From assembly GCF_002776525.5 (NCBI RefSeq), contig NC_045439.1:158397911-158461910 (forward strand): DNA of 64,000 bases, written 5' to 3'. The position numbers and the translations under genes were made by a program. Below the pieces are notes generated by a model. It searched no databases and was not told the DNA's origin. It saw nothing but the letters and a program-made list of their open reading frames with translations. The stretch is from Piliocolobus tephrosceles (Eukaryota > Chordata > Mammalia > Primates > Cercopithecidae). The first letter of the stretch is position 1. Every line of letters begins with the position of its first letter. Of this stretch, positions 24,637 through 36,748 are shown in pieces.

Positions 24637-25439
24637 TTTCCCTCCTTTTCCCCAAGGACAGGAGAGACTGAACTGTGAGTGGGAAAAGCCACAGGGAGAC
24701 AAGAAATGCTGTCCCCTTACCTCTCTGCTCAGCGTCTTCCCCATGGTAGTAAAAAGGTTTCCCTGCTCTGCAGATGAGCTGCTCAAGCTCCCTGGTGGGT
24801 GCAGGAAAGCTCCACTGCCTGTGTGTGACTGTCTCTTTCTCTCGTCTCTCTTTCTTTCCCTTCCCCACGCCATTCCTGAGTGGGAGACTGACTCATCTTG
24901 GGGCTGGAGGACCAGGTGGATGCCGTGTGGCAATGGCCTGTGAAAAGGCAGGGGTCACATGCACATGGCGCTCTGAGCGCTGGGAGGAAAAGCACTTCCA
25001 GCAGGGGGAGCAAGTCCAGACCCCACTCCAGAGCTGGCCATGCCCTCCGCTGTGTTTCACAGCCCTAAGGAGTGTTCAGATTTCATTTAGATGAAAACAA
25101 ACTTTTGACCTAATAGATATTTATTTAGATATTCATTTCATTTATCCACTTGATCCTTTGGATTTGGAGCCTAGTGGAGTGTCCTTTCTCTCCAAATCAC
25201 CGTCATCGCTAACTGAGGCAGAAGCAGCATGCCAGCCAAGTTGGTGGCCTCCCCAAAACAATGCCTTCCTGGTGCTGCAGGTGGAAGTACCAGCATTCAT
25301 TCCAAACCTACACACAATCGAAAGCCCACTGGAAAATGACTGGCTCATAAATTACCCTGAATTTGTGTTTCAGATCAGATGTGAGTAAATTATAACTATC
25401 ATTTATTTTCACTGTTTCCAGTGTAAGTGAATGATAAAT
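24637..25439. other. Intergenic, nothing assigned
   Basis: Moderately GC-rich with overlapping open frames up to 143 codons (minus, 24933-24502) and 113 codons (plus, 24602-24943). None has a recognisable motif, and both strands are open over the same bases, which argues for composition. Confidence 0.55.
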
Positions 25440-25511
25440 CCTCCTCCTCCCTTTCTTCTTCCTTCTTCTTCTGTTCTTCTTTTTTTTTTTTTTTCTGTTC
25501 TTTTTTCTTTT
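25440..25511. repeat. CT-rich tract
   Basis: Polypyrimidine stretch of cctcct, ttcttcttc and T-runs, probably the expanded tail of the antisense Alu to its right. Confidence 0.8.
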
Positions 25512-25796
25512 CTTGGAGACAGAGTCTCACTCTGTTGCCCAGGCTGGAGTGCAGGGGCACCATCTCAGCTCACTGCAACCTCCACCTCCTGGGTTCAAGC
25601 GATGCTGTGCCTCAGCCTCCAGAGTAGCTGGGATTACAGGCATGTGCCACCACGCCCGGCTAATTTTTGCATTTTTGGTAGAGACAAGGTTTCACCATGC
25701 TGGCCAGGCTGGTCTTGAACTCCTGACCTCAAGAGATCTGCCCGCCTTGGCTTCCCAAAGTGCTGAGATTACAGGCGTAAGCCACCGTTCCTGGCC
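25512..25796 (-). mobile_element. AluS-like, antisense
   Basis: Complete antisense Alu ending in the head complement 'gccaccgttcctggcc'. Confidence 0.94.
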
Positions 25797-25859
25797 TCTT
25801 CCAATGTTATAAAACATGTTATCACTCATTTGAGCTTCTAGAGCTAGTTGTCTACACAC

Positions 25860-26650
25860 TTTCATTCATTTACTCAACAAATAATAATTGAAGGTCTGCC
25901 ACTTTATCAGACACTGTTAGACCCCATAGTTTTCATCACAGGTCAAAAATCAAGTTTCCTTGATTTCCAACATTCTAATTGATCATGGCAGTGGTGGATA
26001 CAGAAAAACCCAAAACCCCAAAATGTACCATATAAGATCATAAGTACTCTAAAAGAAGAGGGGAAGAGAGAAGAGGTAAAATAAAGTCATGTGGGAGGTG
26101 GGTGTGAAATGGTGATGAGTGTGGGCCTCCCTGAGAAAGTGACATTTAAGTCAAGACTTGCAGGAGGTGGCCGGGCGCGGTGGCTCAAGCCTGTAATCCC
26201 AGCACTTTGGGAGGCCGAGACGGGCGGATCACGAGGTCAGGAGATCCAGACCATCCTGGCTAACACAGTGAAACCCCATCTCTACTAAAGAGTACAAAAA
26301 AAACATTAGCCGGGCGAGGTGGCGGGCGCCTGTAGTCCCAGCTACTCGGGAAGCTGAGGCAGGAGAATGGCGGGAACCCGGGAGGCGGAGCTGGCAGTGA
26401 GCGGAGATCGCACCACTGCACTCCAGCCTGGGCGACTGAGCGAGACTCCATCTCAAAAAAATAAAAAATAAAAAATAAAAGAAATAAAAATTAAAAAAAT
26501 AAAAAAAAATAAAAGATTACTTTTTTTAAAAAAAAAAAAAAAAAAAAAGACTTGCAGGAGGTAAGGACTGTGCCCTGAAGATCCCTGGTGAAGAGCAGTC
26601 AAGGAAGAAGGCGCAGCACTTACAAAGGTCCTGAGGCTGGAGAGGAGGTG
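25860..26650 (-). mobile_element. L2 3' region, antisense, split by an Alu
   Basis: The complement of the L2 3' end is readable: 'cattcatttactcaacaaat' at the left, 'cctccctgagaaagtgacatt' in the middle and 'acaaaggtcctgaggctgg' after the Alu. The L2 is ancient; the Alu in it is young. Confidence 0.75.
26169..26546 (+). mobile_element. Young AluY, Old World monkey type
   Basis: Complete Alu with the 16-base target site duplication aagacttgcaggaggt at 26153-26168 and 26547-26562. It carries ggctcaagcctg, gagacgggcgg and gccgggcgaggtgg, bases I associate with cercopithecoid AluY subfamilies. The tail is long and A/T-rich (26453-26546). Confidence 0.93.
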
Positions 26651-26966
26651 CTATGGTCCACAACTGTAAGAAGCAGGTGTGCCTACGCAGAGGATGGAGG
26701 GAACGAACAGGAAGTGAAGACGAGACTGCAGCTTCGGTCCGAGGGAACATACGAGCCACTGCTTTGATAACTGGCAAGATTTTTGCCAGGAACTTCAATA
26801 CTCTACTCTAGGAACCAAGTTTTGGGCCTACTTTGGTGCTTGCAGGAAGAATGTGTATCTTTTCCTTTATTGCAACTGAGGCAGAGAATTCTCTGACTCT
26901 AGGGGAAGAGCTCAAGTCCCATGACATTTTCCTGACCCCAAGCTGAGATGCTTAAGAATGGAAAGA

Positions 26967-27232
26967 GGCCTGGCGCGGCCCCTTACGCCTGTAATCCCAG
27001 CACTTTGGCAGGCCGAGGTGGGGGGATCACGAGGTCAGGAGATCAACACTACGGTGAAACCCCGTCTCTACTAAAAATACTAAAAAAATTAGCCGGGTGT
27101 GGTGGTGGGCACCTGTAGTCCCAGCTACTTGGGAAGCTGAGGCAGGAGAATGGCATGAACCTGGGAGGCGGAGCTTGCAGTGAGCGGAGATTGCACCGAC
27201 AGATGGAGACTCCCTCTCAAAAAAAAAAAAAA
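26967..27232 (+). mobile_element. Alu with internal deletions
   Basis: The Alu lacks part of the left arm (after 'ggtcaggagatcaacac') and part of the right arm near the 3' end. Flanks agaatggaaagag (about 26953-26965) and agaatgaaaagag (about 27233-27245) form its target site duplication. Confidence 0.9.
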
Positions 27233-27533
27233 AGAATGAAAAGAGCTGTTTCACTAAATTTGTACCAAACATTGGGTGTTGTCTTGGATCTGTGGAACAG
27301 TGGGTGACACCAGCAGGAAAAGAAGAATGTTTTTCCCACTGGAGGTTGGGACTCCAGATGAAGCAGCAGCTTTAATTGGCTTTGAATCAGCTTTGAATAA
27401 CCAGGGAGCAAATCCACGTGTCTCTGAACAGCCAGCTGTTGATGCTGCCTGGACCTCCTATGTGTCCGAGTGAAAGAAGACAAAACGGAAGAAAACAAAA
27501 CAGAGAAGCAGAGAGAGAAAAGGAACATAAAGT
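27233..27533. other. Intergenic, nothing assigned
   Basis: Short non-repetitive stretch. A 65-codon frame has no recognisable feature. Confidence 0.5.
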
Positions 27534-28316
27534 GTGAGTTCTAATGAGCTTTACTTTTCTAGGAACATGTCTTTTTCATATACATTTTCAAATGTAAGAT
27601 ACAAAGTTGTATATCATATCGTCTTACCATTATGTAATGTTTTAGAAGACTATACTGAATTCCATGTATTATTTCTGTCATTTGACATGTCCCTGCCCCT
27701 TTTTCCTCAGTCATGCTCACTGGTATTGACCAATGTCATGACTAGTAAGATTGGTATTATTCTTTCTTATATATTTAGCAGAATTTACTGGTGAAGCCTT
27801 TAGGTCTGGAGATTTTGCAGAAGTAATATTTTTAATTTAAAAATGTATTTTCTAGGCCTGGCATGGTGACTCGCACCTGTAATCTGAGCACTTTGGGAGG
27901 CCAAGGAGGGTGGATCACCTGAGGTCAGGGGTTCAAGACCAGCCTGGCCAACATGGTAAAACCCCGTCTCTACTAAAAATATGAAAACAAATCAGTCAGG
28001 GATGGTGGTGCATGCCTGTAATCCTAGCTACTCAGGAGGCTGAGAGGGGAGGACTGGCTGAATCTGGGAGGTGGAGGTTGCAGTGAGCTGAGATCACGCC
28101 ACTGCACACTCCAGCCTGGGCCACAAAGCAAGACTCCATCTAAAAAAAAAAAGTATTTTCTTGTTGGTCATTGGATTATTAATGTCTAATATGTCTTACG
28201 TCAATGTTGGTATGTTACATTAAAATTTTGAAAGGAACCACTTTTGGCCTTATTGAACCTCTCTATTGTACGTTGTTTATTTTTATTAATTCATTAATTA
28301 ATTCATTCATTTATTT
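27534..28316 (-). mobile_element. Old L1 ORF2 fragment, antisense, split by an Alu
   Basis: Left part has the ORF2 complement 'tttctaggaacatgtctttt' and 'gaatttactggtgaagcc'. Right part has 'ccacttttggccttattga'. An Alu lies between them. Confidence 0.6.
27855..28150 (+). mobile_element. Alu (older), inside antisense L1
   Basis: Complete Alu with substitutions throughout. Imperfect direct repeats (aaaaatgtattttct and aaaaagtattttct) flank it. Confidence 0.92.
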
Positions 28317-28866
28317 TTGAGACCAGGCTGGAGTGCAGTGGCACAATCTTGGCTTACTGCAACCTCCGCCTCCTGGGTTCAAGCGATTCTCCTGCCTCAG
28401 CCTCCCGAGTAGCTGGGACAACAGGCAGATGCCACCTTTTTTTTTTTTTTTTTTTTTTTTTGAGATGGAGTCTCGCTCTGTCGCCCAGGCTGGAGTGTAA
28501 CAGCATGATCTCAGCTCACCGCAACCTCCATCTCCCGGGTTTAAGCAATTCTCTGTCTCAGCCTCCCAAGTAGCTGGGATTACAGGTGCCCACCACCACG
28601 CCCAGCTAATGTTTTGTATTTTTAGTAGAGATGGGGTTTCACCACCTTGGCCAGGCTGTTCTTGGAACTCCTGACCTCATGATCCACCCACCTCAGCCTC
28701 CCAAAGTGCTGGGATTACAGGCGTGAACCACTGAACCCGGCCCAGCACTCAGCTAATTTTCGTATTGTTAGTAGAGACGGGGTTTCATCATGTAGGCCAG
28801 GCTGGTCTCGATCTCTTGACCTTGCGATCCACTCCCCTTGACCTCCCAAAGTGCTGGGATTACAGG
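28317..28866 (-). mobile_element. Outer Alu, antisense, split by a second Alu
   Basis: The right arm (28317-28436) and the left-arm portion (28743-28866) belong to one antisense Alu interrupted at 'gccacc / cagcactcagctaat'. The left end lacks the head of the Alu. Confidence 0.88.
28437..28742 (-). mobile_element. Inner Alu, antisense, nested
   Basis: Complete Alu with a 24-base T-tail inserted in the same orientation into the Alu at 28317-28866. A clear target site duplication is not visible. Confidence 0.93.
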
Positions 28867-29860
28867 CGTTTGTATTTTGCAGAGTAGCAGGAGGAAATAG
28901 ATGGAACATGCAAATTAAAATAATTTGAGAATAATAAAAAGACTTTTACCAAATGTGGGCCAGGGTGGGAAAATCACAGGGATGGATAATACAGGATCCA
29001 TCTGTACGGGTGGATACATACAGATGGATGACGGGTGACGTTGGGGTTACAGTTACAACCTCTGGATCTGAAAGGGCAAGGGAAGGAGCAACTGCCGAAA
29101 GCCAGCGCCAGAGGTCTGGCAGAGAGGGAGGCCTGAGAGGAGGCAGCTGGGCTGTCCGTGTGGACAGAGAGTGGGAGGAACCAATGTTACAGCACCACAC
29201 TCCTCTTATCTTCTTCCAGGGTGTCACAGAAAGCCCAAAGATGAAGGAGCCCTTGCCGGGTGCAGTAGCTCACGCCTGTAATCCCAGCACTTTGGGAGGC
29301 CGAGGCAGGTGGATCACGAGGTCAGGAGATCGAGACCATCCTGGCTAAGACGGTGAAACCCAGTCTCTACTAAAAACACAAAAAATTAGCCAGGTGTAGA
29401 GGTGGACGCCTGTAGTCTCAGCTACTCGGGTGCATGAGGCAGGAGAATGGTGTGAACCCGGGAGGCGGAGCTTGCAGTGAGCCGAGATCGTGCCACTGCA
29501 CTCCAGCCTAGGCGACAGAGTGAGACTCTGTCTAACAATAAATAAATACATAAAATAAAACACATAAAAAGATGAAGGAGCCCACAGATGTGGTCAGCCT
29601 CCCAAAGGGCACATGTGAATTGAGAAAGGTCAACTGTAAGTCTGGAGAGGCAAACAGAAAGTGCCCAGCACAGGCTCCTCTTGCTCCTCTGTCTACATAC
29701 TTTTCCCAGGTAAAAACTCTGTGTCCTCATCACAGGAAAGGCAGCTTGACCATTTGAGGTAATGCTGATTCTGTCACATGCCCATGTAAAACATATACTC
29801 AGACCAGCATTCTCTAGCATACCCAGATTGATAACCTTAAAAAGTACTTCAGACACTAAA
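28867..29860 (+). mobile_element. LTR-like interspersed repeat, family not named, split by an Alu
   Basis: GC-richer sequence ('gagcaactgccgaaagccag', 'gtgtcacagaaagccc', 'ggtaatgctgattctgtc') reads like an old ERV-type repeat. The call rests on remembered phrases and on its interruption by an Alu with a clean duplication. No retroviral coding sequence is seen. Confidence 0.4.
29253..29567 (+). mobile_element. AluS/Y-like
   Basis: Complete Alu, target site duplication aaagatgaaggagccc at 29237-29252 and 29568-29583. Confidence 0.95.
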
Positions 29861-30209
29861 AACACCAGAACAGGACTAAAGGATTAATGAAGATCAAAGC
29901 AGGAAGCCCAAAGCTAGACTAAAAGTAGTTCCCAACAGAGAGAACAAAGAAAATGGAGAGGTACAAATTGCCTAAAACAATGGATAAATGTATTTCAATG
30001 TTAAAGAAAGACAAGAGTCTTCAAGAAAAGGCCCCCCAAGCTAAAAATGTAAAAGAAGAAGATACGAATTGACCTTCATCTAAAGATAATATCATAACAA
30101 AAATATTCTAAAAATCTTTCAAAGAGAAAACAAGAAGGGAAGCTACAAGAAATTATACAAAGCTTGTCATTCGAGAGAAAAGCCACATTTTTAGTTGGAA
30201 AGTTTTAAC
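29861..30209. other. A-rich sequence, unassigned
   Basis: Purine-rich, lacking a recognised gene. It may be sense-strand decayed L1. Confidence 0.4.
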
Positions 30210-30850
30210 TGTTAAAAGTCAGCTATCTTGAAGTTTACCCAAACTTTAATACAAGCACAAAATTGAAAGGTGATTTTAAAATTCATATGGAATTGAAAAT
30301 ATAAACATATGCATAAAGCAATTTTGAAAACAATCTTGCAAATCCAGGCCTTAAGAAATAAGGACTGGCCGGGCGCGGTGGCTCAAGCCTGTAATCCCAG
30401 CACTTTGGGAGGCCGAGACGGGCGGATCACGAGGTCAGGAGATCGAGACCATCCTGGCTAACACGGTGAAACCCCGTCTCTACTAAAAATTACAAAAAAC
30501 TAGCCGGGCGAGGTGGCGGGCGTCTGTAGTCCCAGCTACTCGGGAGGCTGAGGCAGGAGAATGGCGTAAACCCGGGAGGCGGAGCTTGCAGTGAGCCGAG
30601 ATCGCGCCACTGCACTCCAGCCTGGGCGACAGAGCTAGACTCCATCTCAAAAAAAAAAAAAAAAAAAAAAAAAAAGAAATAAGGACTAATTAAGTTCTTA
30701 TTTAAGAAAGAAGGACTTTTTCCTACCAGATAAAATAATAAAATGTCAAAACCTACTACTGAATTCATTAATTTTCCATAAATAAATGTTATGTAAAAAC
30801 CATATATTACATAAAATGTATTAATTTGAAAATACATTCTTTCACTCTCC
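30210..30850 (+). mobile_element. Possible L1 ORF2 remnant split by an Alu
   Basis: The stretch 'aaaattcatatggaattg' just before the Alu matches L1 ORF2 in sense orientation, and the following 'ggactttttcctaccagata' is compatible. Strongly degraded. Confidence 0.4.
30367..30673 (+). mobile_element. Young AluY, Old World monkey type
   Basis: Near-consensus, target site duplication aagaaataaggact at 30353-30366 and 30674-30687, long pure A tail. It carries ggctcaagcc, gagacgggcgg, aaaactagccgggcgagg and ggcgtaaacccg, the same set as the element at 26169. A base (caaaaa-ttac) insertion distinguishes it. Confidence 0.95.
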
Positions 30851-31200
30851 CATTTCATAAAATATATGTAGGATGGCAGGTATTCAAGGGTATTGTAGAA
30901 AAGATAAGAGACACTGAATATCATTACTGCTGTATCTTGATGAAGTAGGAGGTATCATGGCTAATGCATATGGTTGTGCTGGTCATACACTGCACAGCTC
31001 CAGAAGAGGTCTATGTGATGAACACTTCCTAATGTTTTTAGTAGACATTTTGGCCTGTAAGCTATGATGGCCCCGAATGAGGTCATCAGCTAAAAGACTG
31101 ACAGTATATCTCAGAATCTTCAATAATAGATTTTAGGACCTATCATTAGTGGTTTAGGAGCATCCTTACATAAAATAAGACTGATGCCTCTGACATCTTC
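30851..31200. other. Intergenic, nothing assigned
   Basis: No recognised gene or repeat. Confidence 0.5.
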
Positions 31201-32789
31201 AATTTCTTCACAAGCTCCAAGGAGGAAAATGAGGCTAATGTGCAGAAAAGGCAGAATTAAGAGAGAAGGCAGAGTGATGTCAACACAGTGGTGGAAAAAG
31301 AGCATTCTACCATTATCCCCTAGCAGAAGTATTAAATCTGACAACTATCTACAAGAGCACTTTTTTGGGGTCCAAGAATCCAACGGATAAAGTTTTAGCA
31401 CACCATCAGAGCAAAAAATCTGAGAATAGATACACTGAAAAGGATAAGAAAAATAGTTTCACTTCGCCTGCATTACCTTTCTTCCAAGGCAGCATAGCTC
31501 AATGCCAAGAGAGATAAATGCAGTCCATGATTTCTCCTGGGGGGTGGGGAGAGTGCAAGCATGGTTAATGAGTGCCTACCTCCCCCAGCTTTGTAGGATA
31601 CTGAACAAGATGCCCACTTTCTCATCTTATCCAAACTACAATGGTGATTGGTATGGTTTAGTGGTTGGAAGAGAACAGTGACAGGGAAGAGAGGTGGGGA
31701 TCTAATTTATTGCTCTCTGACTACATCAGGAAGTGCATCTATAAGGGATACATTGTGTTTGGACCCCCTGAACTAGTGCATAGGCCCTCAAAATGTTTGG
31801 CACAACTCGCTCCCAAGATTAGTTCCCTAAATGCACCTGTGTGAACAGCAAACGCAAGCATTTCATGCAGATCTCTGTATCAGCTATGCAGGGTTGGAGG
31901 AAGACACACAAATTTGAGCATTTCAGTGCACCACTCTAGAAAATCAAAACAGGAAGCTCTCAGCACTGGCCTAGCCTTGCAAGATTGAGAGAAAGTATAT
32001 GATCTTAAGCATTTCCCTCCCCCAAAATGGTGAGACGTGCGGAGTGGGTGAATTCAGAGAAAAAGTCTGAGAGAGCCTCATAATCACTAACCAATCTGGT
32101 TGGTGAAGGTATTTATCATAAGTAAAACTGAAGGAGGTTACTCCTCCTTCAAATGGAAAGACAGCAGCAGAAGACTTCAAGAAACATGAAAAATCAAGAA
32201 AACTTGACACCACCAAAGGAACACAATAATATTCTGGAAACCAATCCCAAAAAAATTGAGATCTACAAATTGCCTAACAAAGAATTCAAAATAACTATTT
32301 TAACAAAGCTCAGGGAGCTACAAGAAAACAATTAAATGAAACAGAAAATAGAAATCAACAAAAGAATTCCAAAGAATAGATAGAAATCATGAAAAGGAAA
32401 CTAAACAGAAATCCTACAGCTGAAGAACACAGTGAATGGAATTCAAAAAATGCAATAAAAACACCAACAGACTTGATCAAACAGAAGAAAGAATCTGTGA
32501 ACTTGAAGAAAAGTCATTTGAAAATATCCAGTTAGAAAAGGAAAAATTAAAAAAATAAAAATAAAAAGGAATGAAGAAAACTGATGAGATTAGTGGAACA
32601 CCATCAAGACAGCTAACATTGCATTATGGATGTTCTAGAAGAAGAACAAAGACAGAAAAGGGAGAAAGCTTATTTAAAGAAATTATGGCTGAAAACTTCC
32701 AAAGTCTGGGAAGAAATCTGGACATTCAGGTACACAAAGCTTGCAATCTGTAATAAGGTTCAATCCAAAGAAGGCCTCACAAGTCACAT

Positions 32790-33032
32790 TACAGGTTGAG
32801 CATCTCTAATCTAAAAACCTGAAATCCGAAATGCTTCAAAATCTGAAACATTTTAAGAACTAAAATGATGCTTAAAGGAAGTGCTCATTGGAACATTTCA
32901 GATATCAGATTTTCAAATTAGGGATGCTCAACTGGTAAGTATAATGCAAATATTTCAAAATCTAAAAACAATCTGAAATCTGAAACACTTCTGATTCTAT
33001 GCATTTCAGATAAGGGACCCTTGACCTGCATA
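32790..33032. mobile_element. Tigger-family non-autonomous DNA transposon (MER44/Tigger7-like)
   Basis: Imperfect inverted ends: 'caggttgagcatctctaat' at the left and the complement-like 'aagggacccttgacctg' at the right, with paired 'ctgaaatc' motifs inside. The L1 text continues across it (tcacatta ... taatgaattgtc), fitting a TA target duplication. No transposase is encoded. Confidence 0.75.
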
Positions 33033-33904
33033 ATGAATTGTCAAAAATCAAAGACATAGAAATTTGAAAGCAACAAGAAAAGAGGCTTGGCACATACAAG
33101 CAAACTCTGATAACACTATTAGCAGATTTCTCAGCAGAAGTCTTACAGGCCAGAAGATAGTACAATGATATAGATACATTCAAACTGGTGAAAGAAAGAA
33201 AGGTATTGGCAATCAAGAATATTTTACCTAACAAAGTGGTTCTTCAAAACTGGAGAGCTAAAGCCTTCTAAACAAACAAAAGCTGAGGAGTTTACCACTT
33301 TAGACCTGCTTTATGAAAAATGCTAGAGTTCTTCAAGATACAATGAAAGAAAGCTAATTAATAACATGAAAACATATGAAAGCATAAAACTGACAAATGT
33401 AAGTTTATCAGAATACTCTAATAATACTCTAATAAACTCAGAATACTCTAATACTGTAATGGTGTGCAAATCACTTAAAGTTTAAAAACAAAAGTATTAA
33501 CAAAACTGTAAATACAACAGTCTATTGGTAGATATATAATATTAAGAAGATATAAATTTTGACATCATAAACAAAAAATAAGGCGTGTAAAAGTATATAG
33601 ATTTTGTCTGTGATCGAAGTAAATTTGTTATAAGCTTAAAATAGACTTTTATAACTAAAAGGTGTTTTCTGTAAGCCTCATGGTAACTATAAACCAAAAA
33701 CCTCTAGTAGATATATAGAAGAAAAAGAGAAAGGAATCAAAGCATATCACTCACTACAAAAAAATCATCAGTTCACAAAGGAAGATAGCAAGAGAGGATG
33801 AAAGGAACAAAGAATCTACAAAGCATCTAGAAACCAATTAACAAAATGACAATAGTGATTCCTTAATAATTACTTTAAATACAAATTGCTTGAATACTCT
33901 AGAC

Positions 33905-33966
33905 TGCTCAGTGGATTGAACACACATGCTCAGTGGATTGAACACACACACACACACACACACATA
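33905..33966. repeat. 24-base tandem duplication running into (CA)n
   Basis: The unit 'tgctcagtggattgaacacaca' occurs twice in a row and the second copy extends into about eleven CA units. It lies in L1 ORF2 sequence, so it arose after insertion. Confidence 0.9.
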
Positions 33967-34720
33967 CTATATGGTACCTACAAAGGATTCACTTAAGCTT
34001 TAAGAACACACTTAGGATCAATGTAAGTAAGGAAAAGTTATATTCTATGCAAATGGAAACCAAAAGAGAGTAGGAATAGCTAAATTTATACAAAACAAAA
34101 GTTAAGCCAAAAACTCTCGTAAGATACAAAGAAAATCATCATATAATGATAAACAGGTTCAATTCTTCAGGGGATATAACAATTTCAAATATATATGCAC
34201 CCAACATTACAGCACTTAAATTATATAAAGCAAATATTAATTAATCTGAAGGGAGAGATAGACTGGATAAAATAATAGTAGAAAACTTTAATACCTCACT
34301 TTCAACAATGAACAAATTGTTCAGATAGAAAGTCAATACGAAAATATTGTAATTGAACTGCATTTTAGACAAAAAAGGGTCTAACAGACATATACAATGC
34401 ATTCTGTAAAAAAGCAACAGAAGACATATTTTTTCTTGTACATATAAAATTATTTCCAGTTTACCTTAAATATTAGGCCACAAAACAAGTTTTAACAAAT
34501 TTAAGACGAATGAAACTGCATCAAGAATATCTTCTGATTACAATGGTATGAAACTAGAAATCAGTAAAAAGAAAAACTGGAAAACTCACAAATATAGGCA
34601 AATTAAACAACATTCTTCTGAGCAACCAAAGGGTAAGTGGTAAATTTTCCACAAGGGAATTTTTAAAAGATCTTGATACAAATCAAAATGGAAACACAGC
34701 ATACAAAAACTTATGGGCTA

Positions 34721-35047
34721 GGCCGGGTGTAGTGACTCACGCCTTTAATCCCAGCACTTTGGGAGGCAAAGGCAGCCAGATTACCTAAGGTCAAGAGTTT
34801 GGGATCAGCCTGGCCAACATGGTGAAATCCTGTCTCTACTAAAAATACAAAAATTAGCTGGGCGTGATGGCATGTGCCTGTAATCCCAGCTACCAGGGAG
34901 GCTGAGACAGGAGAATCACTTGAACCCAGGAGGTGAAAGTTGCAGTGAGCAGAGATCATGCCACTGCATTCCAGACTGAGCAACAGAGCGAGACTCCATC
35001 CCAAAAAATAAAATAAAATAAAATAAAACAAAATACAAAACAAAACC
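34721..35047 (+). mobile_element. AluS-like, inside L1
   Basis: Complete Alu with an (AAAAT)n tail. Duplicated target aacttatgggcta lies at about 34709-34720 and about 35049-35061. Confidence 0.94.
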
Positions 35048-35580
35048 AAACTTATGGGCTAGAGCAAAAGTAATTCTAAGAGGGAAACTTTGAGTGATAA
35101 AATCCTACATGCTGAAAAAAGAAAGACTAAATAAGTAAGCCAATCTTATACCTCAAACACTAGAAAAAGAAGAACAAAGTCTAATGTTAGAAAGAAGAAG
35201 GAAATCTTAAGGATTAGAGCTGAAAAAACATGAAGCAGAGACTAGAAACACAACCGAAAAGTAAACTGAGTTTTTCTTAAAAGACAAACAAAATTCACCT
35301 TTTGCTGGACTAAGATAAAATGTGACAGGACTCAAATACACAAAATCATAAATAAAAGTGGAGACTTTACAACTAATACCACAGAAACAAAAAGGACCAT
35401 AAGTGACTATGATGAACAATTATATGCCATAAGAAAGATAGCCTAAAAAAATAGGTAAATTCCTAGGAACTATATCTTACCAAGTCCGAAGCGTGAAGAA
35501 ATGGAGAAACTAAACATACCAGTAATGATCAATGATATCGATTTGGTTGTTAAAAATCTCCATCAAAAAGAAGTCTATGG

Positions 35581-35776
35581 GCCAGGAACAGTGGCTCCTG
35601 CCTGTAATCCCAGCACTTTGGGAGGCCAAAGCAGGTGGATCACTTGAGGTCAGGAGTTCAAGACCAGCCTGGCCAACATGGTGAAACCCCAACTTTACTA
35701 AAAATACAAAAATTAGCCAGGCATGGTGGCAGGCACCTGTAATCCCAGCTACTCAGGAGGCTGAGGCACAAGAATC
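35581..35776 (+). mobile_element. 3'-truncated Alu, inside L1
   Basis: Starts at an Alu head (ggccaggaacagtggc) and stops in the right arm at 'ggctgaggcacaagaatca', with no end of the right arm and no A tail. The L1 resumes directly with 'tatggcttcactactgaat'. A deletion after insertion is more likely than the usual 5' truncation. Confidence 0.9.
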
Positions 35777-36029
35777 ATATGGCTTCACTACTGAATTCTA
35801 TCAAGCATTTAAAGAAGAATTAATGTAAGTATATCCCAATTGCTTCCAAAAAAACTGAAGAGGATGGACCACTTCCGAACTCATTTTACTATGCCAGCAT
35901 TACCCTGATATCAAAGCCAAACCCAGAACACTACAAAAAAGAGAAAACCACAGACCACCAACTCTGATGAAAATAGATCCAAATATCTTCCATAAAAGAC
36001 TATAAACCAAATTCAATACCGCATTGAAA

Positions 36030-36398
36030 TGGCCACAGTTCTGCAAGGCTGTACAAGAAGCATGATGCCAGCATCTGCTTCTCCTGAGGGCTTTTGTGCT
36101 GTGTCAAAACATGGTGAAGAATGTAAAAGGGGAGGCGGGCATATGTGAAACGAGAACAAACCCAAGGGGTATCCTGGCTTTGTAACACCTACTCAAAGGG
36201 GAACTAATTTATTACCCCCAAAACCAATCCAGTCTTGCAAGATGAGAATTCAGTATTCCAAGATGGCACCAAGCCATTCATGGGACCCCAAACACCTGCC
36301 ACGAGGCCCTACTTCCCAATACTACCAAATTGGGGATCAAAATTGAACATAAAATTTAGTGGGGCCAAATAAACCAAATCTATATCATAACTACCATG
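36030..36398 (-). mobile_element. MST/THE1-type solitary LTR (ERVL-MaLR), antisense
   Basis: Complement of the MaLR LTR is clear: 'gctgtacaagaagcatgatg', 'caccaagccattcatggga', 'ccccaaacacctgcc', and the end 'ccaaatctatatca'. It lies within L1 ORF2, which continues on both sides. Confidence 0.82.
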
Positions 36399-36596
36399 AT
36401 TAAGGAGATTTATTCCTGGGATGCAAGAATGATTCAACATACAAAAATCAATAATTGTGATACATCACATTAACAGCATAAAAGATAAACATCATATCAT
36501 CATCTCAATAGATGCACAAAAAACATTTGACAAAATTTAACATCCTTTCCATGATGAAAAAACTCTCAAAAATGTAGGTATAGGAAGACTTTTTCT

Positions 36597-36748
36597 CAGT
36601 CGGGCGCAGGGGCTCACGCCTGTAATCCCAGCACTTTGAGAGGCTGAGGCAGGAAGATTGCTTGAGCTCAGGAGTTCAAGACCAGCCTGGGCAACATAGT
36701 GAGACCCTATCTCTAGTTAAAACAAACAAACAAACAAATAAATAAAGA
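36597..36748 (+). mobile_element. Alu left monomer (FLAM-like)
   Basis: A single left arm ('cgggcgcaggggctcacgcc' to 'gagaccctatctctag') followed by an A-rich (AAAC)n tail; no right arm. It is either a free left Alu monomer or a truncated dimer. Confidence 0.85.

Noticed and set aside
24502..25094. Overlapping open frames of 76-143 codons on both strands
   Set aside because: Both strands and several frames are open over the same bases with no recognisable motif, which points to base composition.
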